Counted from the stretch's first letter, positions 51,555 to 60,444 are shown. The stretch: 64,000 nt of DNA from NCEH01 sp043195135 (GCF_043195135.1 NZ_JBAFWP010000017.1), one strand, 5' to 3'. Notes: generated from the sequence alone by a model not told the origin. Made by a program: numbers and translations.

Positions 51555-52574
51555 TCAGCGCTCGGTCAGCTTCAATTCGATGCGCCGGTTGCGGGCCTGG
51601 GCATCGTCCGTGGTGCCGGGGTCGAGCGGCTGGTATTCGCCGAAGCCGGCGGCGATGAGATGGGTCGGCTGCACGCCCTTGGCGATCAGATATTGCACCA
51701 CCGCGATGGCGCGGGCGGCCGACAATTCCCAGTTCGAGGGAAACTGCGGGGTCGAGATGGGGCGGTTGTCGGTGTGCCCGTCCACCCGCAACGCCCAGGA
51801 GATATCGGGCGGAATCTGCTTTTCCAGATCGAGGATGGCGCCGGCGAGCTGGTCGAGGGCGGCCAGGGCCTCCGGCCGCGGGGTGGCGGAGCCGCGGTCG
51901 AAGAACACCTCGGACTGGAACACGAAGCGGTCGCCGACGATGCGGATGTCCGGCCGGTTGCCCAGGATCTCGCGCAGGCGGCCGAAGAATTCCGAGCGGA
52001 ACCGGCTCAGCTCCTGCACCCTCTGGGCGAGCGCCACGTTCAGCCGCTGGCCGAGGTCGGCGATGCGGGTCTGGCTTTCCTTGTCGCGCTGCTCGGAGGC
52101 GTTGAGCGCCTCTTCCAGCGCCGCCATCTGGCGCCGCAAAGCGGAAATCTGCTGGTTCAGCAATTCGATCTGGGCGAGCGCGCGGGAGGCGGCATCCTTC
52201 TGGATGTCCACTTCGCGCGACAGGGCCTGTTCGCGCGAGGGGTCGGGCGCGGCCGGGGCGGCGCTCAACTGGCCCTTGAGGCGGTCGCGTTCGGCGGTGG
52301 CGGCGTCGAGATTGGCGCGCAGGGCGCTCAATTCGCCTTCCGCGGTCAGCCCGGTCGCCCGTTCCAGGGACAGAAGCTCGGTGAGCTGGCGGATCTGCGC
52401 CTGCAATTTCTGCATGGCGTCGTCCTTGCCCGAGATGTCCTGGGTCAGGAAGAACTGGGTGATCATGAACACGGAGAGCAGGAAGATGAACACCAGCAGC
52501 AAGGTGGACAAGGCGTCCACGAAGCCGGGCCAGTAATCGATCGTGCGCTCGCGGCTGCGCCGGCCGAGGGCCAT
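51555..52574 (-). CDS. MotB-like protein with OmpA-type peptidoglycan-binding domain
   Basis: A 339-residue inner-membrane protein. One membrane helix lies at about 18-42 (FVDALSTLLLVFIFLLSVFM) with Asp20 near its start, in the place of the proton-carrying Asp of MotB. A long coiled coil (about 50-205) follows, then an OmpA-like domain (about 230-339) containing WALRVDGHTDNRP and NWELSAARA. It is two bases from the MotA-like gene. The pair looks like a proton-channel/wall-anchor unit for envelope work; no flagellar genes are nearby. Its exact role is unknown. Confidence 0.85.
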   Translation of the reverse strand: MALGRRSRERTIDYWPGFVDALSTLLLVFIFLLSVFMITQFFLTQDISGKDDAMQKLQAQIRQLTELLSLERATGLTAEGELSALRANLDAATAERDRLKGQLSAAPAAPDPSREQALSREVDIQKDAASRALAQIELLNQQISALRRQMAALEEALNASEQRDKESQTRIADLGQRLNVALAQRVQELSRFRSEFFGRLREILGNRPDIRIVGDRFVFQSEVFFDRGSATPRPEALAALDQLAGAILDLEKQIPPDISWALRVDGHTDNRPISTPQFPSNWELSAARAIAVVQYLIAKGVQPTHLIAAGFGEYQPLDPGTTDDAQARNRRIELKLTER

Positions 52575-52576
52575 GC

Positions 52577-53680
52577 TCAGGCCCCCCGGCCGCCGCGGCC
52601 CGGCCCCGGCTCGCCCCCGTCATAGGCGTCCAGGGTCTGGTCCAGCCGGTCGACGATGCGGCGCAATTCCTCCTGCTGGCCGGTCTGCACCTCGATCATC
52701 TGCTTCATCAGCGCCTGTTCGGAGCGCATGTGGGTGACGAGCCCCTGAAGGCTCTCGGCCAATTGGGCGACCGCCGAGGTCACGCGCTGGGAGCCGGCCT
52801 CGTTCAACGTGCGCTCCAGCTTCGCCATGGCGTCCACCAAAGGCGCGACATCCAGCGGCGGCGGGGGCGGCAGGGCAAGGGGGAGGGCGGCCGCGCCGCT
52901 GCCTGGGGGCAGGGCGGACAGCACCGGCGCCCGCTCCCGCGGCATGGGGCCGACCGGATCGCCGAGATCCTCCACCGTGGTGGAGAGCCAGTCCTCAAGG
53001 TCGGTATAGAAGCGGCTCTGCGCCTGGCCGGCCTGCAAATCCAGGAACCCCAGCACCAGCGAGCCGGCAAGGCCGAACAGGGAGGAGGAGAAGGAAATGC
53101 CCATGCCGGCGAGCGGCGCGGAGAGGCCGCGCTTGATCTCGTCGAACATGGAGCCGCTGTCGGGCCGCACCTCCAGCGAGGAGATGACCCCGCCGATGGA
53201 GGAGACGGTCTCCAGCAGGCCCCAGAAGGTGCCGAGCAGGCCGAGGAACACCAGCAGGCCGGTGAGATAGCGCGCCGTGTCCCGCGCTTCGTCGAGCCGC
53301 GTGCCGATGGAATCCAGGATCGAGCGCATGGTCGCCTGGGAAATCGCCATGCGGCCCATGCGGTCGCCCAGCAGCGCCGCCATGGGCGCGAGCAGGGTGG
53401 GCGCGCGGGCAACCGCGAGGCCCGGATCGGCGAGGCGGAAGGAATTCACCCATTCCACTTCCGCGAACAGCCGCGACACCTGCCGGATGGCGAGGATGAT
53501 GCCGCAGGCCAGCACGCCGAAGATCACGGCGTTCAGGCCCGGATTGTTCAGGAAGGCGGCCTGGATCTGCTGGTAGAGCACCGCGGCGAGGGCGGCGCAG
53601 AGCAGGAGGAAGATGACCATCCGCACCAGGAAGATGCGGGGCGAGGACACCTTCACGTACGGATCAACGACACGCGCCAT
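52577..53680 (-). CDS. MotA/TolQ/ExbB-type proton channel protein
   Basis: A 367-residue membrane protein. Hydrophobic helices lie at about 19-40, 49-65, 140-165 and 195-220. The channel signature is in TGLLVFLGLLGTFWGLLETV and LAGMGISFSSSLFGLAGSLVLG. A cytoplasmic C-terminal part (about 290-350) is predicted to be helical (VTSAVAQLAESLQGLVTHM). Together with the adjacent MotB-like protein it could use proton flow to do mechanical work at the cell wall. It is not near flagellar genes and is larger than ExbB. It is the first gene of the pair, 150 bp upstream of the inositol monophosphatase stop. Confidence 0.85.
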   Translation of the reverse strand: MARVVDPYVKVSSPRIFLVRMVIFLLLCAALAAVLYQQIQAAFLNNPGLNAVIFGVLACGIILAIRQVSRLFAEVEWVNSFRLADPGLAVARAPTLLAPMAALLGDRMGRMAISQATMRSILDSIGTRLDEARDTARYLTGLLVFLGLLGTFWGLLETVSSIGGVISSLEVRPDSGSMFDEIKRGLSAPLAGMGISFSSSLFGLAGSLVLGFLDLQAGQAQSRFYTDLEDWLSTTVEDLGDPVGPMPRERAPVLSALPPGSGAAALPLALPPPPPLDVAPLVDAMAKLERTLNEAGSQRVTSAVAQLAESLQGLVTHMRSEQALMKQMIEVQTGQQEELRRIVDRLDQTLDAYDGGEPGPGRGGRGA

Positions 53681-53830
53681 TTTCGCTCCCGCAGGCCGTT
53701 CCCCTGAAGGGGGACTATGGCACAGATGGCCGCAAATGGAACCGCGCCCGGCACGCGCCGGGCAAATTGGAGCGGTGTGAAGGTAGGGCGTGGCCGTGGC
53801 GGATCGGCACGGCGCCGCGCGCGACCGGCC

Positions 53831-54619
53831 TCAGGCCGCCTTGAGAAGCGCCAGCAGGTCGCGCCGCATGTCCTCGTTGCCGGCGATCACGTCGCCTTTT
53901 TCCAGGATCTGGTCGCCGCCGTCGAGATCGGACACATAGCCGCCCGCCTCGCGCACCATGAGGATGCCGGCCGCCATGTCCCATGCGGAGAGATTGCGCT
54001 CCCAGAACGCGTCGAACCGCCCCGCCGCCACCCAGGCGAGGTCCAGCGCGGCCGCGCCGGTGCGGCGCAGGCCGGCGACCTGGGTCTGCACCTTGGCCAG
54101 CTCGCGATTGAAGCGGGTGTGATCGCCCCGGCCCATGTGCGGCAGGCCGCAGCACACCACCGATTCGGCGAGCTTGCGGCGGCCCGCGACACGCAGGCGG
54201 CGGTCGTTGAGATAGGCGCCCTGGCCCTTTTCCGCGACGAACAACTCATCGGTCACGGGATTGAAGATGACGCCGGCGAACGGCGCGCCGTTGCGCACCA
54301 GCGCCACCGAGATGGCGAACAGGGGAATGCCGTGCAGGAAGTTGGTGGTGCCGTCGAGCGGATCGATGACCCATTCGTTCGCCGGATCGGTGCCTTCCAC
54401 CCGGCCGCGCTCCTCCATCAGGAAGCTGAAGCCGGGGCGGGACCGGGAAAGTTCCGTGAACAGGATCTCTTCGGCCTTGCGGTCCGCCGCCGAGACGAAA
54501 TCCGCCGGGCCCTTCACCGACACCTGGAGATTCTCGACCTCGCCGAAATCGCGGGTGAGCCCGCGCGCGGCCTTGCGGACGGCCTGGACCATGACGGTGA
54601 TGAGCGGAGAGCGGATCAT
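53831..54619 (-). CDS. Inositol monophosphatase family protein
   Basis: A 262-residue Mg2+-dependent phosphatase of the SuhB/IMPase family. Motif A is WVIDPLDGTTNFLHGIPLF (about residues 83-101) and motif B is WDMAAGILMVREAGGYVSD (about 213-231), with all metal-binding Asp residues present. In bacteria such enzymes act on inositol phosphates or as ribosome-related factors; which applies here is not determined. ATG 54619 gives the usual N-terminus (MIRSPLITVMVQAVRKAA); the open frame upstream is not homologous. About 200 bp without any clear feature separate it from the Sel1 gene. Confidence 0.92.
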   Translation of the reverse strand: MIRSPLITVMVQAVRKAARGLTRDFGEVENLQVSVKGPADFVSAADRKAEEILFTELSRSRPGFSFLMEERGRVEGTDPANEWVIDPLDGTTNFLHGIPLFAISVALVRNGAPFAGVIFNPVTDELFVAEKGQGAYLNDRRLRVAGRRKLAESVVCCGLPHMGRGDHTRFNRELAKVQTQVAGLRRTGAAALDLAWVAAGRFDAFWERNLSAWDMAAGILMVREAGGYVSDLDGGDQILEKGDVIAGNEDMRRDLLALLKAA

Positions 54620-54818
54620 TGTGCGAAAAACCATTCCGGCCATGCGGCACGGGCCCCGGCGCCGTCCATCAGGGACGATGCGCCGGCCGTGCCGCTGTGA
54701 GGGCGCAGACCCGGCGGCGCGAAGGCACTTCGCTCCAGGCCGGTTCTGCAAAAGGAGGCCGCGCCTGCGGCCGTCAATTGAATTGAGCGCGATCCTCTGC
54801 CCGTCCCGCACGGCTGCG

Positions 54819-56027
54819 TCAAGGCTGCACCGCGTTCGGGGTGAGGGCGATCCACCTGCGGGCGATGGCTTCCGCCTTCCTGCGCTCGTCGGGGGAAAGG
54901 CCGTCCACCACCCCGTCCAGATAGGGGTCGCCCAGCCCCTGCGCCTTGGCGAGGAGGTGCCAGGCGGCGGCGGCCACCTTGTCCTGAGGCGCCCCCCGGC
55001 CCGCCGAGAGCACGCGGGCATAGCGGTTCTGGGCGATCGGGTTGCCGGCGAGGGCGGCCTTGTGGAACAAGGCGGCGCCGGCCGTCTCGTCCTTCGGCAC
55101 GCCATTGCCGTTGAAGGTGGCAATGGCGAGTTCCACCTGCGCGGTCACGTGATCCTGCTGCGCGGCGGCGGTCAGGTATTTGATGGCCGCCGCCTTGTCC
55201 ACCGGCACGCCATTGCCGGCATTCAGCAATACCGACAGCGCATATTGCGCGTCCGCGACCCCGCCGTCGGCGCCCTGCTTGAAATAGCTCGCCGCCTTGG
55301 TGAAATCCTGCGTGACGCCGCGCCCCTGGAGATAGATCAGGCCGAGATTATAGGCCGCCGCCGGATTGCCGGTCTTGGCCGCCTGCTCGAACCATTTCTG
55401 CGCGGCGGTCTCGTCCACCGCCTTGCCCTGGCCGGTCAGGTTCATCATGCCGAGCGCGAACATGGCGTTTCCCGACCCGGCCTTGGCGGCGCGCTCGTAC
55501 CATTGCGTGGCCTTCGCGGGATCGTAGGGGATGCCGTAGCCGCGCGCGTACAATTCCCCGAGCAGCGTCATGGCGGCGGGATCGGTGCCGGCCTCGACCC
55601 GCTTCATGGCTTCTTTATAGGCGGTCAGGTAATTGCCCGCCTGATAGGCGCCGAACGCCACATCCACCGGGCCGCTCGGCGCCGGCGCCGCGGCGGCGGG
55701 TGCCGTGGTGGCGGGAGCGGGCGTCCCCGCCGACGGGGCGGCGGGCTTGGCGCCATTCCCCGTCTTCGCGCCGGTGCCGGTCTTGGCGCCGTTCGCGACG
55801 GGGGGCTTCTCGCCGGTCTGCGCCCGGGCGGGCAGCGGCGCGGCGAGGCCCATCAGCAGCAGACCGGCCACGGCGATGCGAAGGGCCGGCGTCCGGCCCG
55901 GGCGGGAATCGCCGGTCCCAGGCGGATGGCCGGCCTGGCGCGCCTCTCCGCCCGGGAAAGCAAGGTCCCGCTCCCCGGGGCGCGTGCCGGGCCGGAGAAG
56001 AGGGTTCAACGCGGGCGGCCGCCTCAA
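54819..56027 (-). CDS. Sel1-repeat (TPR-like) protein, exported or membrane-anchored
   Basis: A protein with six or more Sel1-like repeats of about 36 residues (such as LGELYARGYGIPYDPAKATQW and AAYNLGLIYLQGRGVTQDF) in the C-terminal two thirds. A hydrophobic segment (LRIAVAGLLLMGLAAPLPARAQ) and a Pro/Ala/Lys-rich linker precede them. The start is not fixed. I favour TTG 56027, which overlaps the ThiE-like stop as TTGA and has GGAG 8 nt upstream (402 residues). GTG 55871 or ATG 55853 would give a normal signal peptide but lack a ribosome site. Sel1 proteins often mediate protein contacts in the envelope; the role here is unknown. Confidence 0.75.
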   Translation of the reverse strand: MRRPPALNPLLRPGTRPGERDLAFPGGEARQAGHPPGTGDSRPGRTPALRIAVAGLLLMGLAAPLPARAQTGEKPPVANGAKTGTGAKTGNGAKPAAPSAGTPAPATTAPAAAAPAPSGPVDVAFGAYQAGNYLTAYKEAMKRVEAGTDPAAMTLLGELYARGYGIPYDPAKATQWYERAAKAGSGNAMFALGMMNLTGQGKAVDETAAQKWFEQAAKTGNPAAAYNLGLIYLQGRGVTQDFTKAASYFKQGADGGVADAQYALSVLLNAGNGVPVDKAAAIKYLTAAAQQDHVTAQVELAIATFNGNGVPKDETAGAALFHKAALAGNPIAQNRYARVLSAGRGAPQDKVAAAAWHLLAKAQGLGDPYLDGVVDGLSPDERRKAEAIARRWIALTPNAVQP

Positions 56028-56650
56028 GGCGTGCTCTCCACCGCGGCGACGCGGGCGGCGATCTCGGCGATGCGGGCTTCCGCGTCCGCACCGGTGATCC
56101 AGTCGCCCGACACGGCGATGAAATCGGCCCCCGCGCGCGCCAGCTCTTCCGCCTCCTCGGCCGAGGTGGCGACGCCGACGCAGGGGACCTCGAACAATTC
56201 CGCCCACCAGGCCACCAGCTCAAGCACATCCTCGAACGGCGGGGCATCCGCCTCCCAGCCGCCGAACAGAACGTAATCGGCGCCGGCCTCTCCCGCCTCC
56301 ATGGCGTCGTGGCGGGAGGCAAGGCCGCCCGCACCCGCGATCCGCGCCGGTTTGAGGATGCCGATGGCTTTCTTCAGCGCCGCGACGCCCACGAGATGGG
56401 CGCCGTCGGTGTCGATGTCGATCGCCACGTCGGCGCGTCCATCGACGATCAGGGCGGCATCCGCCTCCTGCACCGGGGCCATCAGGCCGCGCAGCCGGTC
56501 CTTCTCGCCCTTGCCCTCGCCCATGCGGGCGATGACGGCGGCCATGTCGCCGGCGCGCACCCGCGCGGCGACGGCGCTGCGGCCGAGGGCCGGCGCGGCG
56601 GGAAGGATCAGCATGAGCCGGGCGCCCTGCGCCTGCTGTGTGTTCGACAT
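56024..56650 (-). CDS. Thiamine-phosphate synthase-like protein (ThiE/TenI family)
   Basis: A 208-residue TIM-barrel protein of the thiamine-phosphate synthase family. ADAALIVDGRADVAIDIDTDG, LKPARIAGAGGLASRHDAMEA, GADYVLFGG and PCVGVATSAEEAEELARAGAD match barrel strands of ThiE. It lacks some classic pyrophosphate-binding residues as far as I can see, so activity is not certain. ATG 56650 gives a compact N-terminus. Its stop is overlapped by the Sel1 start. No TPP riboswitch is visible upstream, and no other thi genes are near. Confidence 0.65.
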   Translation of the reverse strand: MSNTQQAQGARLMLILPAAPALGRSAVAARVRAGDMAAVIARMGEGKGEKDRLRGLMAPVQEADAALIVDGRADVAIDIDTDGAHLVGVAALKKAIGILKPARIAGAGGLASRHDAMEAGEAGADYVLFGGWEADAPPFEDVLELVAWWAELFEVPCVGVATSAEEAEELARAGADFIAVSGDWITGADAEARIAEIAARVAAVESTP

Positions 56651-56781
56651 GGGTCCGATCGGTCTGCCAAGAAGCGGGCGAAAACACGGCCGAGGAACGC
56701 GGCCGCGCAGGATGGCTCGGGCACGCGCCGGTCGGCTGGCATCGCAAGCTGACCGGATAACGCGTTCTCTCATAAATGCTT

Positions 56782-56832
56782 AGAGACTGATTCACCGATC
56801 CGGTTGTTTCAACCCGATCGGATCAGGCTCTA
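56782..56832. repeat. Imperfect 50-bp palindrome in the 56651-56985 gap
   Basis: CCGATCCGGTTG (56795-56806) and CAACCCGATCGG (56810-56821) pair with one mismatch around a TTT loop. Outer arms GAGACTGAT and ATCAGGCTC extend it to about 50 bp. It lies in the 335-bp space between the ThiE-like gene and the fba terminator. Its form is that of a dispersed intergenic palindromic element. Apart from this and the fba terminator I see nothing in that space. Confidence 0.75.
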
Positions 56833-56932
56833 GTCCCAGCGGGCGGGAAAAAGCAAGGGGCGCTCGCCGCCAAAGGGCGCGCGAAGGCGTTTCCCGGCAT
56901 TTCCCTCAAATCATCGCCCGGCGCCGGGCACG

Positions 56933-56967
56933 AAAAAGGCCCGCCCCCGGCGGGGACGGGCCTTTCA
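56933..56967 (-). terminator. Intrinsic terminator of fba
   Basis: On the minus strand the stem AAAGGCCCG / CGGGCCTTT closes a GC-rich loop and is followed by a run of five T. It starts 19 bp after the fba stop and ends the central-metabolism transcript. Confidence 0.88.
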
Positions 56968-56985
56968 AAAGCGGGACGGACAGGC

Positions 56986-58011
56986 TCAGGCGGCCTTCTG
57001 TTCCTGCGCGCTCGACCACTGGCCGAGGGCGGCCAGCGAATTCATGCGCGCGCGGTGGGTGAAGGCGGCCTGGGCGGCGCCGACGTTTTCCGCCTTGCCG
57101 GACCATGCCTTCTGCGGCGCGGCCTGGAGCGCGCGGCCGTAGGAATAGGTGAGCTTCCAGGGCAGGCCGCCCAGCTTCACCATGGCGTCGAGATGGGCGG
57201 TGGCGTCCTCGTCCGACTGGCCGCCGGAGAGGAAGGCGATGCCCGGCACCGCGGACGGCACGCAGCTCTTGAGCACGCGCACGGTCTTTTCCGCGACCTC
57301 CTCCACCGAAGCCTGGGTGCGGGCCTTCTTGCCCGGCACGATCATGTTGGGCTTCAGCACCATGCCTTCCAGGCGCACGCGCTGATAATAAAGTTCCTCG
57401 AACACGGTCTTGAGGACCCATTCGGTGACTTCGTAGCAGCGGTCGATGCCGTGGTCGCCGTCCATCAGCACTTCCGGCTCGACGATCGGGACGATCTTGT
57501 TTTCCTGGCACAGGGCCGCGTAGCGGGCCAGCGCATGGGCATTGGCGCGCAGCGCGGTATAGCTCGGGATGCCGGCACCGATATCGATCACCGCGCGCCA
57601 TTTCGCGAACCGCGCGCCGAGGTCGTAATACTCCTTCAGCCGGCCGCCGAGGCCGTCGAGGCCCTCGGTGATGGTCTCGCCGGGGCAGAAGGCGAGGGGC
57701 TTGGCGCCCGCGTCCACCTTGATGCCCGGGATCGCGCCGGCGTCCTGGATCAGCTGCACCAGGGGCGTGCCGTCCTTGGCCTTCTGGCGGATCGTCTCGT
57801 CGAACAGGATGACGCCGGAGATATAATCCTGCATCGCTTCCTTGGTGCGGAACATCAGCTCGCGATAATCGCGGCGGTTGTCCTCGGTGTTCTCGACGCC
57901 GATGGCGTCGAACCGCTTCTTGATGGTGCTGGTGCTCTCGTCGGCGGCCAGGATTCCCTTGCCGTCGGCCACCATCTTCTGTGCGATCGCGTCAAGCTCA
58001 GCCGTCATCAT
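56986..58011 (-). CDS. fba: Class I fructose-bisphosphate aldolase
   Basis: Schiff-base aldolase of 341 residues, cleaving fructose-1,6-bisphosphate in glycolysis or forming it in gluconeogenesis and the Calvin cycle. KGILAADESTSTIKKRFDAIG near the N-terminus is the class I signature. LEGMVLKPNMIVPGK (about residue 212) holds the Schiff-base Lys. IPIVEPEVL is replaced here by VPIVEPEVLMDGDH, as usual in this family. Two ATG codons stand in tandem; I give the first. It is the last gene of tkt-gap-pgk-fba, 72 bp after pgk, and has its own terminator. Confidence 0.96.
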   Translation of the reverse strand: MMTAELDAIAQKMVADGKGILAADESTSTIKKRFDAIGVENTEDNRRDYRELMFRTKEAMQDYISGVILFDETIRQKAKDGTPLVQLIQDAGAIPGIKVDAGAKPLAFCPGETITEGLDGLGGRLKEYYDLGARFAKWRAVIDIGAGIPSYTALRANAHALARYAALCQENKIVPIVEPEVLMDGDHGIDRCYEVTEWVLKTVFEELYYQRVRLEGMVLKPNMIVPGKKARTQASVEEVAEKTVRVLKSCVPSAVPGIAFLSGGQSDEDATAHLDAMVKLGGLPWKLTYSYGRALQAAPQKAWSGKAENVGAAQAAFTHRARMNSLAALGQWSSAQEQKAA

Positions 58012-58083
58012 TTAAGTCCACCCATCTGAAAAGCCGCTTTTCGCAGCCGATTTGACCCTGGAATTGATCTTAGCAAACGCGCT

Positions 58084-59298
58084 TCAGCGACGCAGCGCCT
58101 CAACGCCGGGCAGCGACTTGCCTTCCAGCCATTCGAGGAACGCGCCGCCGGCGGTCGAGACATAGGAGAAGTCGTCCGCCGCCCCGGCGTGGTTCAGCGC
58201 CGCCACCGTGTCGCCGCCGCCGGCGACCGAGATCAGCCGTCCCTCGCTGGTGGCCTTGCCGACCGCCTGCGCCACCGCAACCGTCGCGGCATCGAACGGC
58301 GCCAGCTCGAAGGCGCCGAACGGCCCGTTCCAGACCACCGTCTTCACCGTGCCCAGCTTGCGCTTCACCAGCTCGATGGTGGCCGGGCCGGCGTCGAGAA
58401 TCATCTCGTCGGCGGCCACGTCGTCGATGTCGGCGACGCGATGGGGCGCATGGGCGGCGAAGGTCTTCGCCACCACGGCGTCCACCGGGAGCACGATCTC
58501 GCAGCCGCGCGCCTTGGCCTTTTCCAGAATGTCGCGCGCGGTTGCGGCGAGATCATGCTCGCACAGCGACTTGCCCACCGCATGGCCCTGCGCGGCCAGG
58601 AAGGTGTTGGCCATGCCGCCGGCGATCACCAGCACGTCCACCTTGCGGCAGAGGTTGCCCAGCAATTCCAGCTTGGTGGACACCTTGGCGCCGCCCACCA
58701 CCGCGAGCACCGGGCGCTCGGGGGCTTCCAGCGCCTTGGTGAGGGCCTCGATCTCGCTCTGCATGGCCCGGCCCGCATAGGCCGGCAGCTTGTGGGCCAG
58801 CCCCTCGGTGGAGGCATGGGAGCGATGGGCGGTGGAGAAGCTGTCGTTCACATAGAGATCGCCCAGCTTGGCGAGCGCGCCGATGAAATCGGCCGCGTTC
58901 TTTTCCTCGCCGGCGTGGAAGCGGGTGTTCTCCAGCACCAGCACGCCGCCCGCCGGCAGGCTGGCGACGGCGTTCTCCGCCTCCGGGCCCACGCAGTCGC
59001 GCACGAAGCCCACCGCGGCGCCGAGCCGCTCGCGCACCGCCGGCATGACGGCCCCGAGGGACTGGCTCTCGTCGCGGCCCTTGGGCCGGCCGAAATGGGA
59101 CAGCAGGATCGCCCGCCCGCCATTGCGGGTGATGTCCCGCACCGTCGGCATGATGGCCTGGATGCGGGTGTCGTCGGTGACCCGGTCCCCGTCCATGGGG
59201 ACATTGAGGTCGACCCGGACCAGCACGGTCTTCCCCGTGAGGTCCGCGTCGTCGAGCGTGCGGAAGGCAGTGATGTCGGCGTCGGCGATGGCGGTCAT
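58084..59298 (-). CDS. pgk: Phosphoglycerate kinase
   Basis: A 404-residue monomeric kinase transferring phosphate from 1,3-bisphosphoglycerate to ADP. VLVRVDLNVPMDGDRVTDDTR and ILLSHFGRPKGR lie in the N-terminal domain; NGPFGAFE and ISVAGGGDTVAALNHAG lie in the C-terminal nucleotide-binding domain. The gene follows gap after 24 bp, so the two are cotranscribed. Family context: in autotrophic Xanthobacter a gap-pgk unit responds to CbbR, which could also hold here. Confidence 0.96.
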   Translation of the reverse strand: MTAIADADITAFRTLDDADLTGKTVLVRVDLNVPMDGDRVTDDTRIQAIMPTVRDITRNGGRAILLSHFGRPKGRDESQSLGAVMPAVRERLGAAVGFVRDCVGPEAENAVASLPAGGVLVLENTRFHAGEEKNAADFIGALAKLGDLYVNDSFSTAHRSHASTEGLAHKLPAYAGRAMQSEIEALTKALEAPERPVLAVVGGAKVSTKLELLGNLCRKVDVLVIAGGMANTFLAAQGHAVGKSLCEHDLAATARDILEKAKARGCEIVLPVDAVVAKTFAAHAPHRVADIDDVAADEMILDAGPATIELVKRKLGTVKTVVWNGPFGAFELAPFDAATVAVAQAVGKATSEGRLISVAGGGDTVAALNHAGAADDFSYVSTAGGAFLEWLEGKSLPGVEALRR

Positions 59299-59322
59299 GA
59301 TGATGCCTCCCCCAGCCGCCGG

Positions 59323-60330
59323 TCAGCCCAGCTTTCCGAGCGCGACCGCCGTATCCGCCATGCGGTTCGAGAAGCCCCATTCATTGTCGTACCAGGAAAG
59401 GACGCGCACCAGCGTGCCGTCCATCACCTTGGTCTGGTCCATGTGGAAGGTGGAGGAATGGGGATCGTGGTTGAAGTCGATGGAGACGTTGGGGGCCAGC
59501 GTATAGTTCAGCACGCCCTTCAGCTCGTTCTCGGCGGCGCGCTTGATGGCCTCGTTGATCTCGGCGACCGTGGTCGCGCGCTTGGCGACGAACTTCAGGT
59601 CGATGACCGAGACGTTCGGGGTCGGCACGCGGATCGAGACGCCGTCCAGCTTGCCGTTCAGCTCCGGCAGCACCAGGCCCACCGCCTTGGCGGCGCCGGT
59701 GGAGGTCGGGATCATGGAGAGCGCGGCGGCGCGGGCGCGGTAGAGGTCCTTGTGCACCTGGTCCAGCGAGGGCTGGTCGTTGGTGTAGGAGTGCACCGTG
59801 GTCATGAAGCCGTGCTGGATGCCCACCGCGTCGTTCAGCACCTTCGCCACCGGGGCGAGGCAATTGGTGGTGCAGGAGGCGTTGGAAACCACGACATGCT
59901 CGCCCGTGAGCTTCTCGTGATTGACGCCATAGACCACCGTGATGTCGGCGCCCTCGGCCGGGGCGGAGACCAGCACGCGCTTGGCGCCGGCGGTCAGATG
60001 GGCCGAGGCCTTTTCCTTGCTGGTGAAGATGCCGGTGCACTCGAGCGCGATGTCGACGCCCAGTTCCTTGTGGGGCAGATGCGCGGGATCGCGTACCGCG
60101 GTCACCTTGATCTTGCCCCGGCCGCAATCGATCGTGTCGCCGTCCACCACCACCTGGGCCGGGAAGCGGCCGTGCACGCTGTCGAAGCGCAGCAGATGGG
60201 CGTTGGTCTCCACCGGAGCGAGGTCGTTGATGGCGACGACCTGAATGTCGGTGCGGCCCGATTCGATGATGGCGCGCAGCACGTTGCGCCCGATACGACC
60301 GAAACCGTTGATGGCCACCTTCACCGTCAT
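59323..60330 (-). CDS. gap: Glyceraldehyde-3-phosphate dehydrogenase
   Basis: A 335-residue NAD-dependent dehydrogenase. INGFGRIGRNVLRAI forms the Rossmann start. VVSNASCTTNCLAPVAKVL contains the catalytic Cys. VRVLSWYDNEWGFSNRMAD is the C-terminal signature. The Asp in AINDLAPVE favours NAD over NADP. ATG 60330 gives the family N-terminus. It is separated from tkt by 170 bp containing a stable hairpin and a 16-bp palindrome, so it may have its own promoter. Confidence 0.96.
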   Translation of the reverse strand: MTVKVAINGFGRIGRNVLRAIIESGRTDIQVVAINDLAPVETNAHLLRFDSVHGRFPAQVVVDGDTIDCGRGKIKVTAVRDPAHLPHKELGVDIALECTGIFTSKEKASAHLTAGAKRVLVSAPAEGADITVVYGVNHEKLTGEHVVVSNASCTTNCLAPVAKVLNDAVGIQHGFMTTVHSYTNDQPSLDQVHKDLYRARAAALSMIPTSTGAAKAVGLVLPELNGKLDGVSIRVPTPNVSVIDLKFVAKRATTVAEINEAIKRAAENELKGVLNYTLAPNVSIDFNHDPHSSTFHMDQTKVMDGTLVRVLSWYDNEWGFSNRMADTAVALGKLG

Positions 60331-60369
60331 GTCATCCTCCATTGGCCGACCCTTCAGGCCGATGCCATA

Positions 60370-60385
60370 TCTTGACCATTCAAGA
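60370..60385. promoter_or_regulatory. Candidate LysR-type operator upstream of gap
   Basis: TCTTGA-CCAT-TCAAGA is a perfect interrupted palindrome 40 bp before the gap start, with the T-N11-A spacing typical of LysR-family sites (such as CbbR). The regulator is a guess; only the palindrome is seen. Confidence 0.4.
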
Positions 60386-60444
60386 CGCCGCGCCATGCGC
60401 CGCGCCGTTTGTGAGGCCCCGCTTGCGCGTCGCCCGATCCGGTT

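Noticed and set aside
51555..53680. Zorya anti-phage system (ZorA/ZorB)
   Set aside because: The channel/wall-anchor pair is similar in kind, but no ZorC, ZorD or ZorE gene is near and the MotA-like protein lacks the long tail of ZorA.
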